From positions 1 to 16,410 of the forward strand of contig JANQGL010000396.1 of the NCBI GenBank assembly GCA_028277325.1: DNA of 16,410 nucleotides. The letters run 5' to 3'. A program made the position numbers and the translations under genes. This stretch comes from Magnetospira sp. Its GTDB lineage: Bacteria > Pseudomonadota > Alphaproteobacteria > Rhodospirillales > Magnetospiraceae. Below are positions 7,853 through 15,431 of the stretch, one piece after another (position 1 is the stretch's first letter; each line of letters starts with the position of its first letter). Below the pieces are notes generated by a model. The model was not told the DNA's origin and made no database searches. It saw only the letters and a program-made list of their open reading frames with translations.

Positions 7853-8215
7853 ATGATGAAACCGAAAAAACTGTTCGAGCGGCGCAAGCAGCGTCTGCGC
7901 GCGTCGCTCCGCCGGCGGGCCAAGGGCCGGCCGCGCCTGTCGGTGTTCCGGTCGGGCAAGCACATCTATGCGCAGGTGATCGACGACGTCCAGGGGCGGA
8001 CCCTGGCCGCCGCCTCGACCGCCGAGAAGGATCTGCGCGAGACCCTGAAGTCGGGGGCCGACTGCGCCGCCGCCGGCGAGGTCGGCAGGCTGATCGCCGA
8101 GCGGGCCAAGGCGGCCGGCGTGGAGACGGTGGTGTTCGATCGCGGCGGGCGTCTGTACCATGGCCGGGTCAAGGCCCTGGCGGAAGCGGCCCGCGAAGGC
8201 GGACTGGCGTTCTAG
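7853..8215 (+). CDS. rplR: 50S ribosomal protein L18
   Basis: L18 binds 5S rRNA together with L5. The 120-residue product has the basic N-terminus KKLFERRKQRLRASLRRRAK, then GRPRLSVFRSGKHIYAQVID. The C-terminal part is FDRGGRLYHGRVKALAEAAR then EGGLAF, typical of L18. The frame is open upstream into rplF, but the ATG pair at 7853/7856 gives the correct N-terminus (MMKPKKL). Start 7853 or 7856 differ by one residue and cannot be separated here. Confidence 0.96.
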   Translation: MMKPKKLFERRKQRLRASLRRRAKGRPRLSVFRSGKHIYAQVIDDVQGRTLAAASTAEKDLRETLKSGADCAAAGEVGRLIAERAKAAGVETVVFDRGGRLYHGRVKALAEAAREGGLAF

Positions 8216-8228
8216 GGAGCGAGCAACG

Positions 8229-8837
8229 ATGACGAGAGCACCGAAAGAGGGCGGTCGCGGCCGCCGCGGCGGCCGCGACCGGGAGACCCGGGAGCCGCGC
8301 GAGGAGACCGAGTTCGTCGACAAGCTGGTCGGCATCAACCGGGTCGCCAAGGTGGTCAAGGGCGGCCGCCGGTTCTCCTTCGCCGCCATGGTGGTGGTCG
8401 GCGACCAGAAGGGCCGGGTCGGCTTCGGCACCGGCAAGGCGCGCGAGGTCCCGGAGGCGATCCGCAAGGCGACCGATCAGGCCAAGCGCGGCATGATCCG
8501 GGTGCCGCTGCGCGAGGGTCGCACCCTGCACCACGACGTGCGCGGCCATTTCGGGGCCGGCAAGGTGGTCCTGCGGGCCGCCCCGGCCGGCACCGGAATC
8601 ATCGCCGGCGGCCCGATGCGCGCCGTGTTCGAGACCATGGGCGTGCAGGACGTGGTGGCCAAGTCGGTCGGCACCCAGAACCCGCACAACATGGTCAAGG
8701 CCACCTTCGAGGCCCTGAAGAACCTGAATTCGCCGCGCTCCGTCGCCGCCAAGCGCGGCCGCAAGGTGAGCGACATCGTGGCGCGGCGGCCCGACTACGC
8801 CAATGCCCCGGCGGGCATGGCGGCGGCCAAGGAGTAA
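8229..8837 (+). CDS. rpsE: 30S ribosomal protein S5
   Basis: S5 sits at the mRNA entry channel and influences decoding accuracy. The 202-residue product has a Gly/Arg-rich N-terminal tail (GGRGRRGGRDRETREPREE). The S5 signature follows: DKLVGINRVAKVVKGGRRFS, then AAMVVVGDQKGRVGFGTGKA. The C-terminal domain has APAGTGIIAGGPMRAVFETM and KSVGTQNPHNMVKATFEAL. The ATG at 8229 follows GGGAG at 8215-8219. An in-frame ATG at 8160 inside rplR is rejected because it would add residues unrelated to S5. Confidence 0.97.
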   Translation: MTRAPKEGGRGRRGGRDRETREPREETEFVDKLVGINRVAKVVKGGRRFSFAAMVVVGDQKGRVGFGTGKAREVPEAIRKATDQAKRGMIRVPLREGRTLHHDVRGHFGAGKVVLRAAPAGTGIIAGGPMRAVFETMGVQDVVAKSVGTQNPHNMVKATFEALKNLNSPRSVAAKRGRKVSDIVARRPDYANAPAGMAAAKE

Positions 8838-8843
8838 CCGGCC

Positions 8844-9026
8844 ATGGCGACCATCAAGGTGACCCAGATCGGCAGCCCGATCGGCCGCAAGGCCGATCAG
8901 CGGGCGACCCTCATCGGCCTCGGGCTGAACAAGATCAATCGCAGCCGCGAGCTGGAGGACACCCCGTCGGTGCGCGGCATGATCAACAAGGTGCGGCATC
9001 TGGTGCGGGTCGAGGAGGCCGGCTGA
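8844..9026 (+). CDS. rpmD: 50S ribosomal protein L30
   Basis: L30 is a small 23S rRNA binder of the bacterial large subunit. The 60-residue product is complete: KVTQIGSPIGRKADQRATLI, GLGLNKINRSRELEDTPSVR and GMINKVRHLVRVEE. The ATG is 8 nt after AAGGAG in the last codons of rpsE. The usual neighbours rpsE and rplO flank it, which confirms the call. Confidence 0.96.
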   Translation: MATIKVTQIGSPIGRKADQRATLIGLGLNKINRSRELEDTPSVRGMINKVRHLVRVEEAG

Positions 9027-9066
9027 ACCGCCGCCCCGCCGTGCCCGCGGATTGAGGAACGAGACC

Positions 9067-9549
9067 ATGAAACTGAACGAGCTGCGTGACAACGAGGGGG
9101 CCCGCCGGCCGCGCAAGCGGGTCGGCCGAGGCATCGGATCCGGTCGCGGCAAGACCTCGACCAAGGGCCAGAAGGGCCAGAAGTCGCGCTCCGGCGTGTC
9201 CCTGGTCGGCTTCGAGGGCGGCCAGATGCCGCTCTACCGGCGGCTGCCGAAGCGGGGCTTCAAGAACCCGTTCCGCAAGGTCTACGAGGTGGTGAACGTG
9301 GGCGCCCTGCAGAAGGCGGTCGACGCCGGCCGGCTGGACGCCGGGGCCGACGTGGACATCGCCGCCCTCAAGGCCGCCGGGCTGGTCTCGAAGCGCCGTG
9401 ACGGGGTGCGCCTGCTGGCCAAGGGCGACCTGTCGGCCAGGCTGTCGGTCACCGTGGACTCGGCCTCCCCGGCCGCCGTGCAGGCGGTCGAGAAGGCCGG
9501 CGGCTCGGTGACCCAGACGACGCCCAAGGCGGCACCGGCCGAGGGCTGA
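9067..9549 (+). CDS. rplO: 50S ribosomal protein L15
   Basis: L15 is a late-assembly protein bridging many 23S rRNA segments. The 160-residue product begins MKLNELRDNEGARRPRKRVG. It has the glycine/basic stretch GRGIGSGRGKTSTKGQKGQK and the signature FEGGQMPLYRRLPKRGFKNP. The ATG at 9067 is 8 nt after GAGGA (9054-9058). An in-frame TTG at 9052 is rejected because it lacks such a site and would extend beyond the conserved N-terminus. The C-terminus is slightly longer and Ala-rich compared with E. coli (144 aa). Confidence 0.97.
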   Translation: MKLNELRDNEGARRPRKRVGRGIGSGRGKTSTKGQKGQKSRSGVSLVGFEGGQMPLYRRLPKRGFKNPFRKVYEVVNVGALQKAVDAGRLDAGADVDIAALKAAGLVSKRRDGVRLLAKGDLSARLSVTVDSASPAAVQAVEKAGGSVTQTTPKAAPAEG

Positions 9550-9597
9550 GGCGGCGCTTTCCGGGCGTCGAACCGCAAACGGAACAGGGATCGGATC

Positions 9598-10937
<1,340 letters not shown>

Positions 10938-10941
<4 letters not shown>

Positions 10942-11582
10942 ACATCATTTTTCTCGGACCGCCGGGCGCCGGCAAGGGAACGCAGGCGAAGATCCTGGAA
11001 GACACCTACGGGATGGTGCAGTTGAGCACCGGCGACATGCTGCGGGCCGAAGTCGCCGCCGGGTCGGACCTGGGCCGGAAGGCGAAGGCGGTCATGGAGG
11101 CCGGTGGGCTGGTGTCGGACGATCTGGTGATCGGCATCATTTCCGGGCGGATCGACCAGGACGACTGCAAGACCGGCTTCATGCTGGACGGGTTCCCGCG
11201 CACCGTGCCGCAGGCCGAGGCGCTGGACCGGATGCTGGCCCAGAAGGGCTACGCCCTGGATCACGTGGTCGAGCTGCAGGTCGACGACGAGGCGCTGGTC
11301 CGCCGCATCACCGGCCGCTTCACCTGCGGCGACTGCGGCGAGGGCTACCACGACGAGTTCAAGAAACCGGCCAAGGAAGGTGTCTGCGACAAGTGCGGCG
11401 GCAGCAACTTCAAGCGCCGGGCGGACGACAACGAAGAGACCGTCCGGTCGCGGCTGGCGGCGTATCACGCGCAGACGGCGCCGATCGTCGGCCACTACGG
11501 AAGGCAGGGGCTGGTGCGCACCGTGGACGGCAACGTGGCGATCGATCGGGTGACCGGCCAGATGACGGAGATCCTGGGCTGA
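10938..11582 (+). CDS. adk: Adenylate kinase (long form, four-Cys zinc-type LID)
   Basis: Adenylate kinase catalyses ATP + AMP to 2 ADP in the cytoplasm. The 214-residue product has the P-loop GPPGAGKGTQAK (7-18). AMP-site residues include Arg36 (STGDMLRA) and Arg88 (DGFPRT), and RRITGR lies at about 122-127. The LID domain carries Cys130, Cys133, Cys150 and Cys153 as two CxxC pairs, the zinc-binding type found in many bacteria but absent from E. coli Adk. The ATG overlaps the secY stop by 4 nt, placing adk as the last gene of this transcript before a new promoter. The pairing secY-adk is a known ancestral arrangement. Confidence 0.98.
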
Positions 11583-11595
11583 ACGGGAGAGGCGG

Positions 11596-11623
11596 TTGAC
11601 AAGCACGCGATTCAGCTTATAAT
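11596..11623 (+). promoter_or_regulatory. Consensus sigma70 promoter of the alpha operon
   Basis: TTGACA at 11596-11601 and TATAAT at 11618-11623 are separated by 16 nt. Both hexamers match the housekeeping sigma consensus exactly. The site lies in the 106-nt gap between adk and rpsM, which is much more AT-rich than its surroundings. Transcription would start near 11630, giving a leader of about 60 nt. No other spacer in the cluster shows such a pair, so this is the clearest promoter in the window. It would make rpsM-rpsK-rpoA-rplQ at least partly independent of the upstream run. Confidence 0.85.
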
Positions 11624-11655
11624 CGCGCGTTCTCGCCACCTCCTGTCTTGGATTA

Positions 11656-11669
11656 TTGTTGAAAAACAA
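11656..11669 (+). promoter_or_regulatory. Small GAAA-loop hairpin in the rpsM leader
   Basis: TTGTT (11656-11660), loop GAAA (11661-11664) and AACAA (11665-11669) form a perfect 5-bp inverted repeat. It stands 5 nt before the AAGGAG ribosome binding site (11675-11680) of rpsM. The stem is A/U-rich and weak alone. Its place between promoter and ribosome binding site makes a translational control role possible but unproven. Confidence 0.35.
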
Positions 11670-11688
11670 ATACTAAGGAGTACCGGCA

Positions 11689-12066
11689 TTGGCGCGAATC
11701 GCTGGTGTAAACATCCCGACCCAGAAGCGGGTCGTGATTGCCTTGACGTACATCTATGGTATTGGCCCGACCAGGGCCCGGCAGATCTGCGACTCGGTCG
11801 GGATTCCGCCGCAACGCCGGGTCAATCAGATGACCGATGACGAGGTGGGGCGCGTGCGCGAGCTGATCGACCGGGACTTCGTGGTCGAGGGCGATCTGCG
11901 GCGCGAGACCGCGATGAACATCAAGCGGCTGATGGATCTCGGCAACTACCGCGGACTGCGTCACCGGCGCGGCCTGCCGGTGCGTGGCCAGCGAACCCAC
12001 ACCAACGCCCGCACCCGCAAGGGCAAGGCGACGCCGATTGCCGGCAAGAAGAAGGCAGGCAAGTAG
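11689..12066 (+). CDS. rpsM: 30S ribosomal protein S13 (TTG start)
   Basis: S13 lies at the top of the 30S head, contacts L5 and P-site tRNA and forms intersubunit bridges. The 125-residue product has the invariant opening (M)ARIAGVNIPTQKRVVIALTY. It contains IGPTRARQICDSVGIPPQRR and the C-terminal YRGLRHRRGLPVRGQRTHTN followed by the basic KKKAGK tail. The start codon is TTG at 11689, 8 nt after AAGGAG. An in-frame TAA at 11674-11676 with no ATG or GTG after it excludes a longer start. This is the first gene under the consensus promoter. Confidence 0.97.
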   Translation: MARIAGVNIPTQKRVVIALTYIYGIGPTRARQICDSVGIPPQRRVNQMTDDEVGRVRELIDRDFVVEGDLRRETAMNIKRLMDLGNYRGLRHRRGLPVRGQRTHTNARTRKGKATPIAGKKKAGK

Positions 12067-12101
12067 AGACCCCGTAAGGTTCAGCAAGATCAGGATCGGC
12101 C

Positions 12102-12494
12102 ATGGCTAAAGCGACCACCACCCGCCCGCGGCGTCGCGACCGGAAAAACATTACCTCCGGTATCGCCCACGTCTGCGCGAGCTTCAACAACACCATGATC
12201 ACCATTTCCGACGCCCAGGGCAACGCCATTTCCTGGTCGTCGGCCGGGAGCATGGGGTTCAAGGGATCGCGCAAGTCGACCCCCTATGCCGCCCAGGTGG
12301 CGGCCGAGGACGCCGGGCGCAAGGCGCAGGAGCATGGCATGAAGACCCTGGAGGTCGAGGTCAAGGGGCCCGGATCGGGCCGCGAATCGGCCCTCCGCGC
12401 GTTGCAGGCGGTGGGCTTCAACATCACCTCGATCAAGGACGTGACACCGATTCCGCACAACGGGTGCCGGCCGCGCAAGCGGCGCCGGGTGTAG
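12102..12494 (+). CDS. rpsK: 30S ribosomal protein S11
   Basis: S11 forms part of the platform of the 30S subunit near the E-site codon. The 130-residue product has GIAHVCASFNNTMITISDAQ, WSSAGSMGFKGSRKSTPYAA and the C-terminal DVTPIPHNGCRPRKRRRV. The Asn-Gly in HNGC is the site reported to form isoaspartate in E. coli S11. The ATG at 12102 follows AGGA with a longer-than-usual gap. In this organism the gene is followed by rpoA, without rpsD in between. Confidence 0.97.
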   Translation: MAKATTTRPRRRDRKNITSGIAHVCASFNNTMITISDAQGNAISWSSAGSMGFKGSRKSTPYAAQVAAEDAGRKAQEHGMKTLEVEVKGPGSGRESALRALQAVGFNITSIKDVTPIPHNGCRPRKRRRV

Positions 12495-12521
12495 CGACGG
12501 AGTCGCTGCGGCCCACGGCCG
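12491..12521 (+). promoter_or_regulatory. Two adjacent hairpins after rpsK
   Basis: A first stem pairs GCGAC (12494-12498) with GTCGC (12502-12506) over loop GGA, and extends outward by A-U, U-G and G-C pairs over the rpsK stop codon. A second stem pairs CGGCC (12509-12513) with GGCCG (12517-12521) over loop CAC. There is no T-run, so an intrinsic terminator is unlikely. A further GATGAC (12525-12530) / GTCATC (12552-12557) pair follows. The 96-nt spacer may set an rpoA-specific mRNA structure or processing site; this is inference. Confidence 0.4.
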
Positions 12522-12590
12522 TCCGATGACGCATGGCCGGTCCGCGCGCCGGTCATCCTCACAAGTTGCAGTCGAGCATGGGGCCCATTC

Positions 12591-13607
12591 GTGATTCAAA
12601 AAAATTGGCAGGAACTCATCAAGCCGACCAAGTTGGACATCAATCCGGGCGGTGATCCCCGGCGCCGTGGGACCATCGTCGCCGAACCGCTGGAGCGCGG
12701 CTTCGGCCTGACGCTCGGCAACGCCCTGCGTCGGGTCCTGTTGTCGTCGCTGCAGGGCGCGGCGGTCACCGCGATCAAGATCGACGGCGTGCTGCACGAG
12801 TTCTCGTCGGTCGCCGGGGTGCGCGAGGACGTGACCGACATCGTGCTCAACATCAAGTCGCTCGGGCTCGCCATGCACGGCGAGGGTCCGAAGCGGATGA
12901 TGCTGATCGCCGAGGGGCCGGGCGAGGTCACCGCCGGCATGATCGAGACCGGTCACGATATCGAGATCATGGATCCGGAGCTGGTCATCTGCACCCTCGA
13001 CGACGGCACCCGGATCACCATGGAACTGACCGTGGAATCCGGCAAGGGCTACGTCCCGGGCAGCCTGAACCGGCCGAAGGATTCGCCGGTCGGCCTGATC
13101 CCCATCGACGCCATCTTCTCGCCGGTGCGCAAGGTGGCCTACAAGGTGGACAACACCCGCGTGGGCCAGGTCACCGACTACGACCGGCTGTCGCTGGACG
13201 TGTCCACCAACGGCACCGTCAGCCCGGAGGACGCGGTCGCCCTGGCGGCGCGCATCCTGCAGGACCAGTTGCAGCTGTTCATCAACTTCGAGGAGCCGCA
13301 GGTGATGGCGGAATCCGAGAAGAAGGACGACCTGCCGTTCAACAAGAACCTGCTGCGCAAGGTCGACGAGCTGGAACTGTCGGTCCGCTCGGCCAACTGC
13401 CTGAAGAACGACAACATCATCTACATCGGCGACCTGGTCCAGAAGACCGAGGCGGAAATGCTGCGGACCCCCAACTTCGGCCGCAAGTCGCTGAACGAGA
13501 TCAAGGAGGTGCTGACCCAGATGGGCCTGCACCTGGGCATGGAAATCGCCGACTGGCCGCCCGAGAACATCGAGGACCTGGCCAAGAAGCTCGAAGAGCC
13601 GTATTGA
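12591..13607 (+). CDS. rpoA: DNA-directed RNA polymerase alpha subunit (GTG start)
   Basis: The alpha subunit dimerises to start RNA polymerase assembly. Its C-terminal domain binds UP elements and activators. The 338-residue product begins (M)IQKNWQELIKPTKL, typical of alphaproteobacteria. The N-terminal domain has EPLERGFGLTLGNALRRVLL then SSLQGAAVTAIKIDGVLHEF. The C-terminal domain has ELSVRSANCLKNDNIIYIGD and NFGRKSLNEIKEVL, with Arg266 equal to E. coli Arg265, the DNA-contacting residue. The start is GTG at 12591, since the ATG at 12578 is out of frame. The ribosome binding site is poor (GGGG at about 12580-12583). It lies 96 nt from rpsK and 184 nt from rplQ, the largest spacers of the cluster. 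Confidence 0.97.
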   Translation: MIQKNWQELIKPTKLDINPGGDPRRRGTIVAEPLERGFGLTLGNALRRVLLSSLQGAAVTAIKIDGVLHEFSSVAGVREDVTDIVLNIKSLGLAMHGEGPKRMMLIAEGPGEVTAGMIETGHDIEIMDPELVICTLDDGTRITMELTVESGKGYVPGSLNRPKDSPVGLIPIDAIFSPVRKVAYKVDNTRVGQVTDYDRLSLDVSTNGTVSPEDAVALAARILQDQLQLFINFEEPQVMAESEKKDDLPFNKNLLRKVDELELSVRSANCLKNDNIIYIGDLVQKTEAEMLRTPNFGRKSLNEIKEVLTQMGLHLGMEIADWPPENIEDLAKKLEEPY

Positions 13608-13615
13608 GCCGTCGC

Positions 13616-13632
13616 GGCGCGCCGGGCGCGCC
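13616..13632 (+). repeat. Tandem copies of the palindrome GGCGCGCC after rpoA
   Basis: GGCGCGCC occurs at 13616-13623 and again at 13625-13632, one base apart. As RNA, GGCGCG (13616-13621) can pair with CGCGCC (13627-13632) over a 5-nt loop. It begins 8 nt after the rpoA stop. It is probably part of the structured rpoA-rplQ spacer and not an element of its own. Confidence 0.45.
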
Positions 13633-13654
13633 CCGGGGTTGCCTGTCGATTGTC

Positions 13655-13709
13655 GGCCTCGTCGCGAAGGGGCGCCCCCGACCGACGAGGCCCGGACCAT
13701 GAGGGTCCG
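13655..13709 (+). promoter_or_regulatory. Strong RNA structure in the rpoA-rplQ spacer
   Basis: GGCCTCGTCG (13655-13664) pairs perfectly over 10 bp with CGACGAGGCC (13683-13692). The 18-nt loop holds its own palindrome GGGGCGCCCC (13669-13678). Directly after it CGGACC (13693-13698) pairs with GGTCCG (13704-13709) over loop ATGAG. No T-run follows, so this looks like an mRNA processing, stability or attenuation element and not an intrinsic terminator. The strong AGAGGAGG before rplQ lies about 70 nt further on. The function is unknown. Confidence 0.5.
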
Positions 13710-13791
13710 ACCCGCCCCGACCCGACGGGCTCGGCGGGATCTGTGATCGGCTTCGCGCGCGAGGCCCCGGACGGAAGAGGAGGATGCCGCC

Positions 13792-14226
13792 ATGCGCCAC
13801 CGAATGAGCGGACGCAAACTGAACCGCACCAGCAGCCACCGCAAGGCCATGTTCGCCAACATGACGGCGTCGCTGCTGACCCACGAGCAGATCAAGACCA
13901 CCCTGCCGAAGGCCAAGGACCTGCGCAGGTTCGCCGACAGGATGATCACCCTGGGCAAGCGCGGCAACCTGCACGCCCGGCGCCAGGCCTTCGCCTTCCT
14001 GCGCAACGACGCGGTGGTGGCGAAGCTGTTCGACACCCTGGCCGAGCGCTACAAGGACCGTCCGGGCGGCTACACGCGGGTCCTCAAGGCCGGGTTCCGC
14101 TACGGCGACGCGGCGCCGATGGCGATCATCGAACTGGTCGACCGCGACCCGGAGGCCAAGGGCGCGGCCGACAAGGCGCGCGTCGAGGCCGAGGAGGCGG
14201 CGGCCGAGGAGGCGATGGCGGGCTGA
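13792..14226 (+). CDS. rplQ: 50S ribosomal protein L17
   Basis: L17 lies at the bottom of the 50S subunit near the tunnel exit. The 144-residue product has the signature MRHRMSGRKLNRTSSHRKAM at the N-terminus, then LLTHEQIKTTLPKAKDLRRF and the C-terminal GGYTRVLKAGFRYGDAAPMA. It ends in an Ala/Glu-rich tail, making it longer than E. coli L17 (127). The ATG at 13792 follows a strong AGAGGAGG. It is the last gene of the alpha operon and faces a convergent minus-strand gene 89 nt away. Confidence 0.97.
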   Translation: MRHRMSGRKLNRTSSHRKAMFANMTASLLTHEQIKTTLPKAKDLRRFADRMITLGKRGNLHARRQAFAFLRNDAVVAKLFDTLAERYKDRPGGYTRVLKAGFRYGDAAPMAIIELVDRDPEAKGAADKARVEAEEAAAEEAMAG

Positions 14227-14258
14227 CCCGGCGTCGGAGTGCGACCCGGACGCGAACC

Positions 14259-14286
14259 CCCGCGGGAGTTGCCGGCGGGCGTTTCT
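14259..14286 (+). terminator. Possible weak terminator after rplQ
   Basis: CCCGC (14259-14263) can pair with GCGGG (14275-14279) over an 11-nt loop. It is followed by CGTTTCT, the only short T-rich stretch in the gap between rplQ and the convergent gene. The stem is short and the T-run is poor. An alternative pairing ACCCCC (14256-14261) with GGGGGT (14293-14298) competes with it. Termination somewhere in this gap is expected from the convergent arrangement, but the exact site is uncertain. Confidence 0.3.
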
Positions 14287-14315
14287 GCCTTGGGGGGTGA
14301 CGCGGCGGCCGAACC

Positions 14316-15212
14316 TCAGATCACCGGCCGCTCCAGGTCCGGGTTGCCGACCGCCGGCTTGACCGAGTAGTCGTAGAATCCCTTGCCGGTCTTGACGCCG
14401 AGGTAGCCGAGCTGGACCAGGCGGACCAGCGTGTGCGGCGGCGCGTGGTGGCTCTGGCGCACGTCCTCGTAGATGTTCCTGGACATCGCGATGACCACGT
14501 CGAGGCCGATGTAGTCGGCCAGCGCGAAGGGGCCCATCGGCACCCCGGCGCCGGTGAGCATCGCCTTGTCGATGGTCTCGATGGTGCCGGTGCCGCGCTC
14601 CAGCATGCGGATCGCGTTGAGCATGTAGGGGGTCAGAAGGCGGTTGACGATGAAGCCGGTGGTGTCCTGCACCTGCACCGGATCCTTGCCGACGCGCTTG
14701 CAGAACTCGGTCAGGGCCTGAATGTTCTCGTCGCAGGTCTCGAAGCCGTGGATGACCTCGACCAGACGCATCACCGGCGCCGGGTTGAAGAAGTGCAGGC
14801 CGGCCACCCGCTGGCGGTGGGTGCAGACCGCCATCATCTCGGTCACCGACAGGGTGGAGGTGTTGGTGGCCAGGATCGCGTCGTCGCGGCAGATGCCTTC
14901 GAGGCGCCGGAACAGGGCTTTCTTGATCTCGATGTCCTCGACCACCGATTCGACGATCAGGTCGCAGTCGGCGACCGCCGATTCCTGGTCGGTGAGGGTG
15001 ATGTGGCCGAGAATCCGGTCACGCTCCTCGGCCGCCATCTTGCCGCGGTCGACCGCCTTCGCCAGGGCGCCCTGCAGCTTGCCGCGCGGTTTCTCCAGGT
15101 CGCCGGGGGTGGCCTTGACGACCGTGGTCGATATCCCGGCCCGGGCGCAAACCTGCGCGATGCCGAGTCCCATGGTCCCGCCGCCGATAATTCCCACCTT
15201 TTCGATGGACAT
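14316..15212 (-). CDS. 3-hydroxyacyl-CoA (3-hydroxybutyryl-CoA) dehydrogenase
   Basis: This family interconverts (S)-3-hydroxyacyl-CoA and 3-oxoacyl-CoA in fatty acid, butyrate or phenylacetate pathways. The 298-residue stand-alone protein has the N-terminal Rossmann domain with GGGTMGLG (10-17) and the C-terminal dimerisation domain. All four catalytic positions are present with family spacing: Ser119 (ATNTS), His140 (GLHFFNPAP), Glu152 and Asn190 (GFIVNRLLTPY). Lys33 replaces the acidic residue that normally closes strand 2 and holds the NAD ribose, so the cofactor may be NADP. The start ATG at 15212 has AAGGAG upstream on the minus strand. Likely names are hbd, paaH or fadB2; the neighbours do not decide the substrate. 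It is convergent with rplQ. Confidence 0.93.
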   Translation of the reverse strand: MSIEKVGIIGGGTMGLGIAQVCARAGISTTVVKATPGDLEKPRGKLQGALAKAVDRGKMAAEERDRILGHITLTDQESAVADCDLIVESVVEDIEIKKALFRRLEGICRDDAILATNTSTLSVTEMMAVCTHRQRVAGLHFFNPAPVMRLVEVIHGFETCDENIQALTEFCKRVGKDPVQVQDTTGFIVNRLLTPYMLNAIRMLERGTGTIETIDKAMLTGAGVPMGPFALADYIGLDVVIAMSRNIYEDVRQSHHAPPHTLVRLVQLGYLGVKTGKGFYDYSVKPAVGNPDLERPVI

Positions 15213-15290
15213 TTGCCCTTATCTCCTTGTCCGCATGAAATCGCCGGACGTCACGGTCCGCCATTAATACATAGAAAAAAATTCGCGCTG

Positions 15291-15328
15291 GCAAAACGGT
15301 TTTTTGCACATGCGAATTAATTTATTCG
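15291..15328 (-). promoter_or_regulatory. AT-rich putative control region upstream of the dehydrogenase
   Basis: In a GC-rich surrounding, about 15264-15330 is strongly AT-rich. It holds a perfect inverted repeat GCAAAA (15291-15296)/TTTTGC (15302-15307) with a 5-nt centre. A second one, CGAAT (15313-15317)/ATTCG (15324-15328), has a 6-nt centre. The region lies about 80-115 nt before the dehydrogenase start on the minus strand, where a promoter and operator would be expected. A loose -35-like TTGCCA is present in that direction, but no clean -10 at proper spacing, so the promoter itself is not called. Confidence 0.4.
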
Positions 15329-15366
15329 ATGTGGATGGACGGGAAATTCCGTGGAAACGGCGGTAT

Positions 15367-15422
15367 CGCGCCGAACGGCGCGGCCCGGGGACGGGCGCGG
15401 AGACGGGTTCGGGCCGTCTCCG
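15367..15422 (-). terminator. Tandem strong hairpins after the 64-aa gene, likely terminator
   Basis: CGGAGACGG (15398-15406) and CCGTCTCCG (15414-15422) form a perfect 9-bp stem with a 7-nt loop, 9 nt beyond the stop codon of the minus-strand gene 15432-15626. A second stem CGCGCC (15367-15372)/GGCGCG (15377-15382) follows over a GAAC loop. Neither has a T-run on either side, so the call rests on stem strength and position. It separates the small gene from the dehydrogenase promoter region. Confidence 0.5.
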
Positions 15423-15431
15423 GACGGGATG

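Noticed and set aside
12578..12580. ATG as the rpoA start
   Set aside because: It is 13 nt upstream of the conserved N-terminus and out of frame.
12090..14036. A 648-codon minus-strand open frame opposite rpsK, rpoA and rplQ
   Set aside because: Shadow frame with low-complexity composition and no recognisable motif. It crosses several real genes and spacers.
14433..15320. A 295-codon plus-strand frame opposite the dehydrogenase
   Set aside because: The minus strand encodes a complete enzyme with all catalytic residues. The plus frame is its mirror and has no protein-like features.
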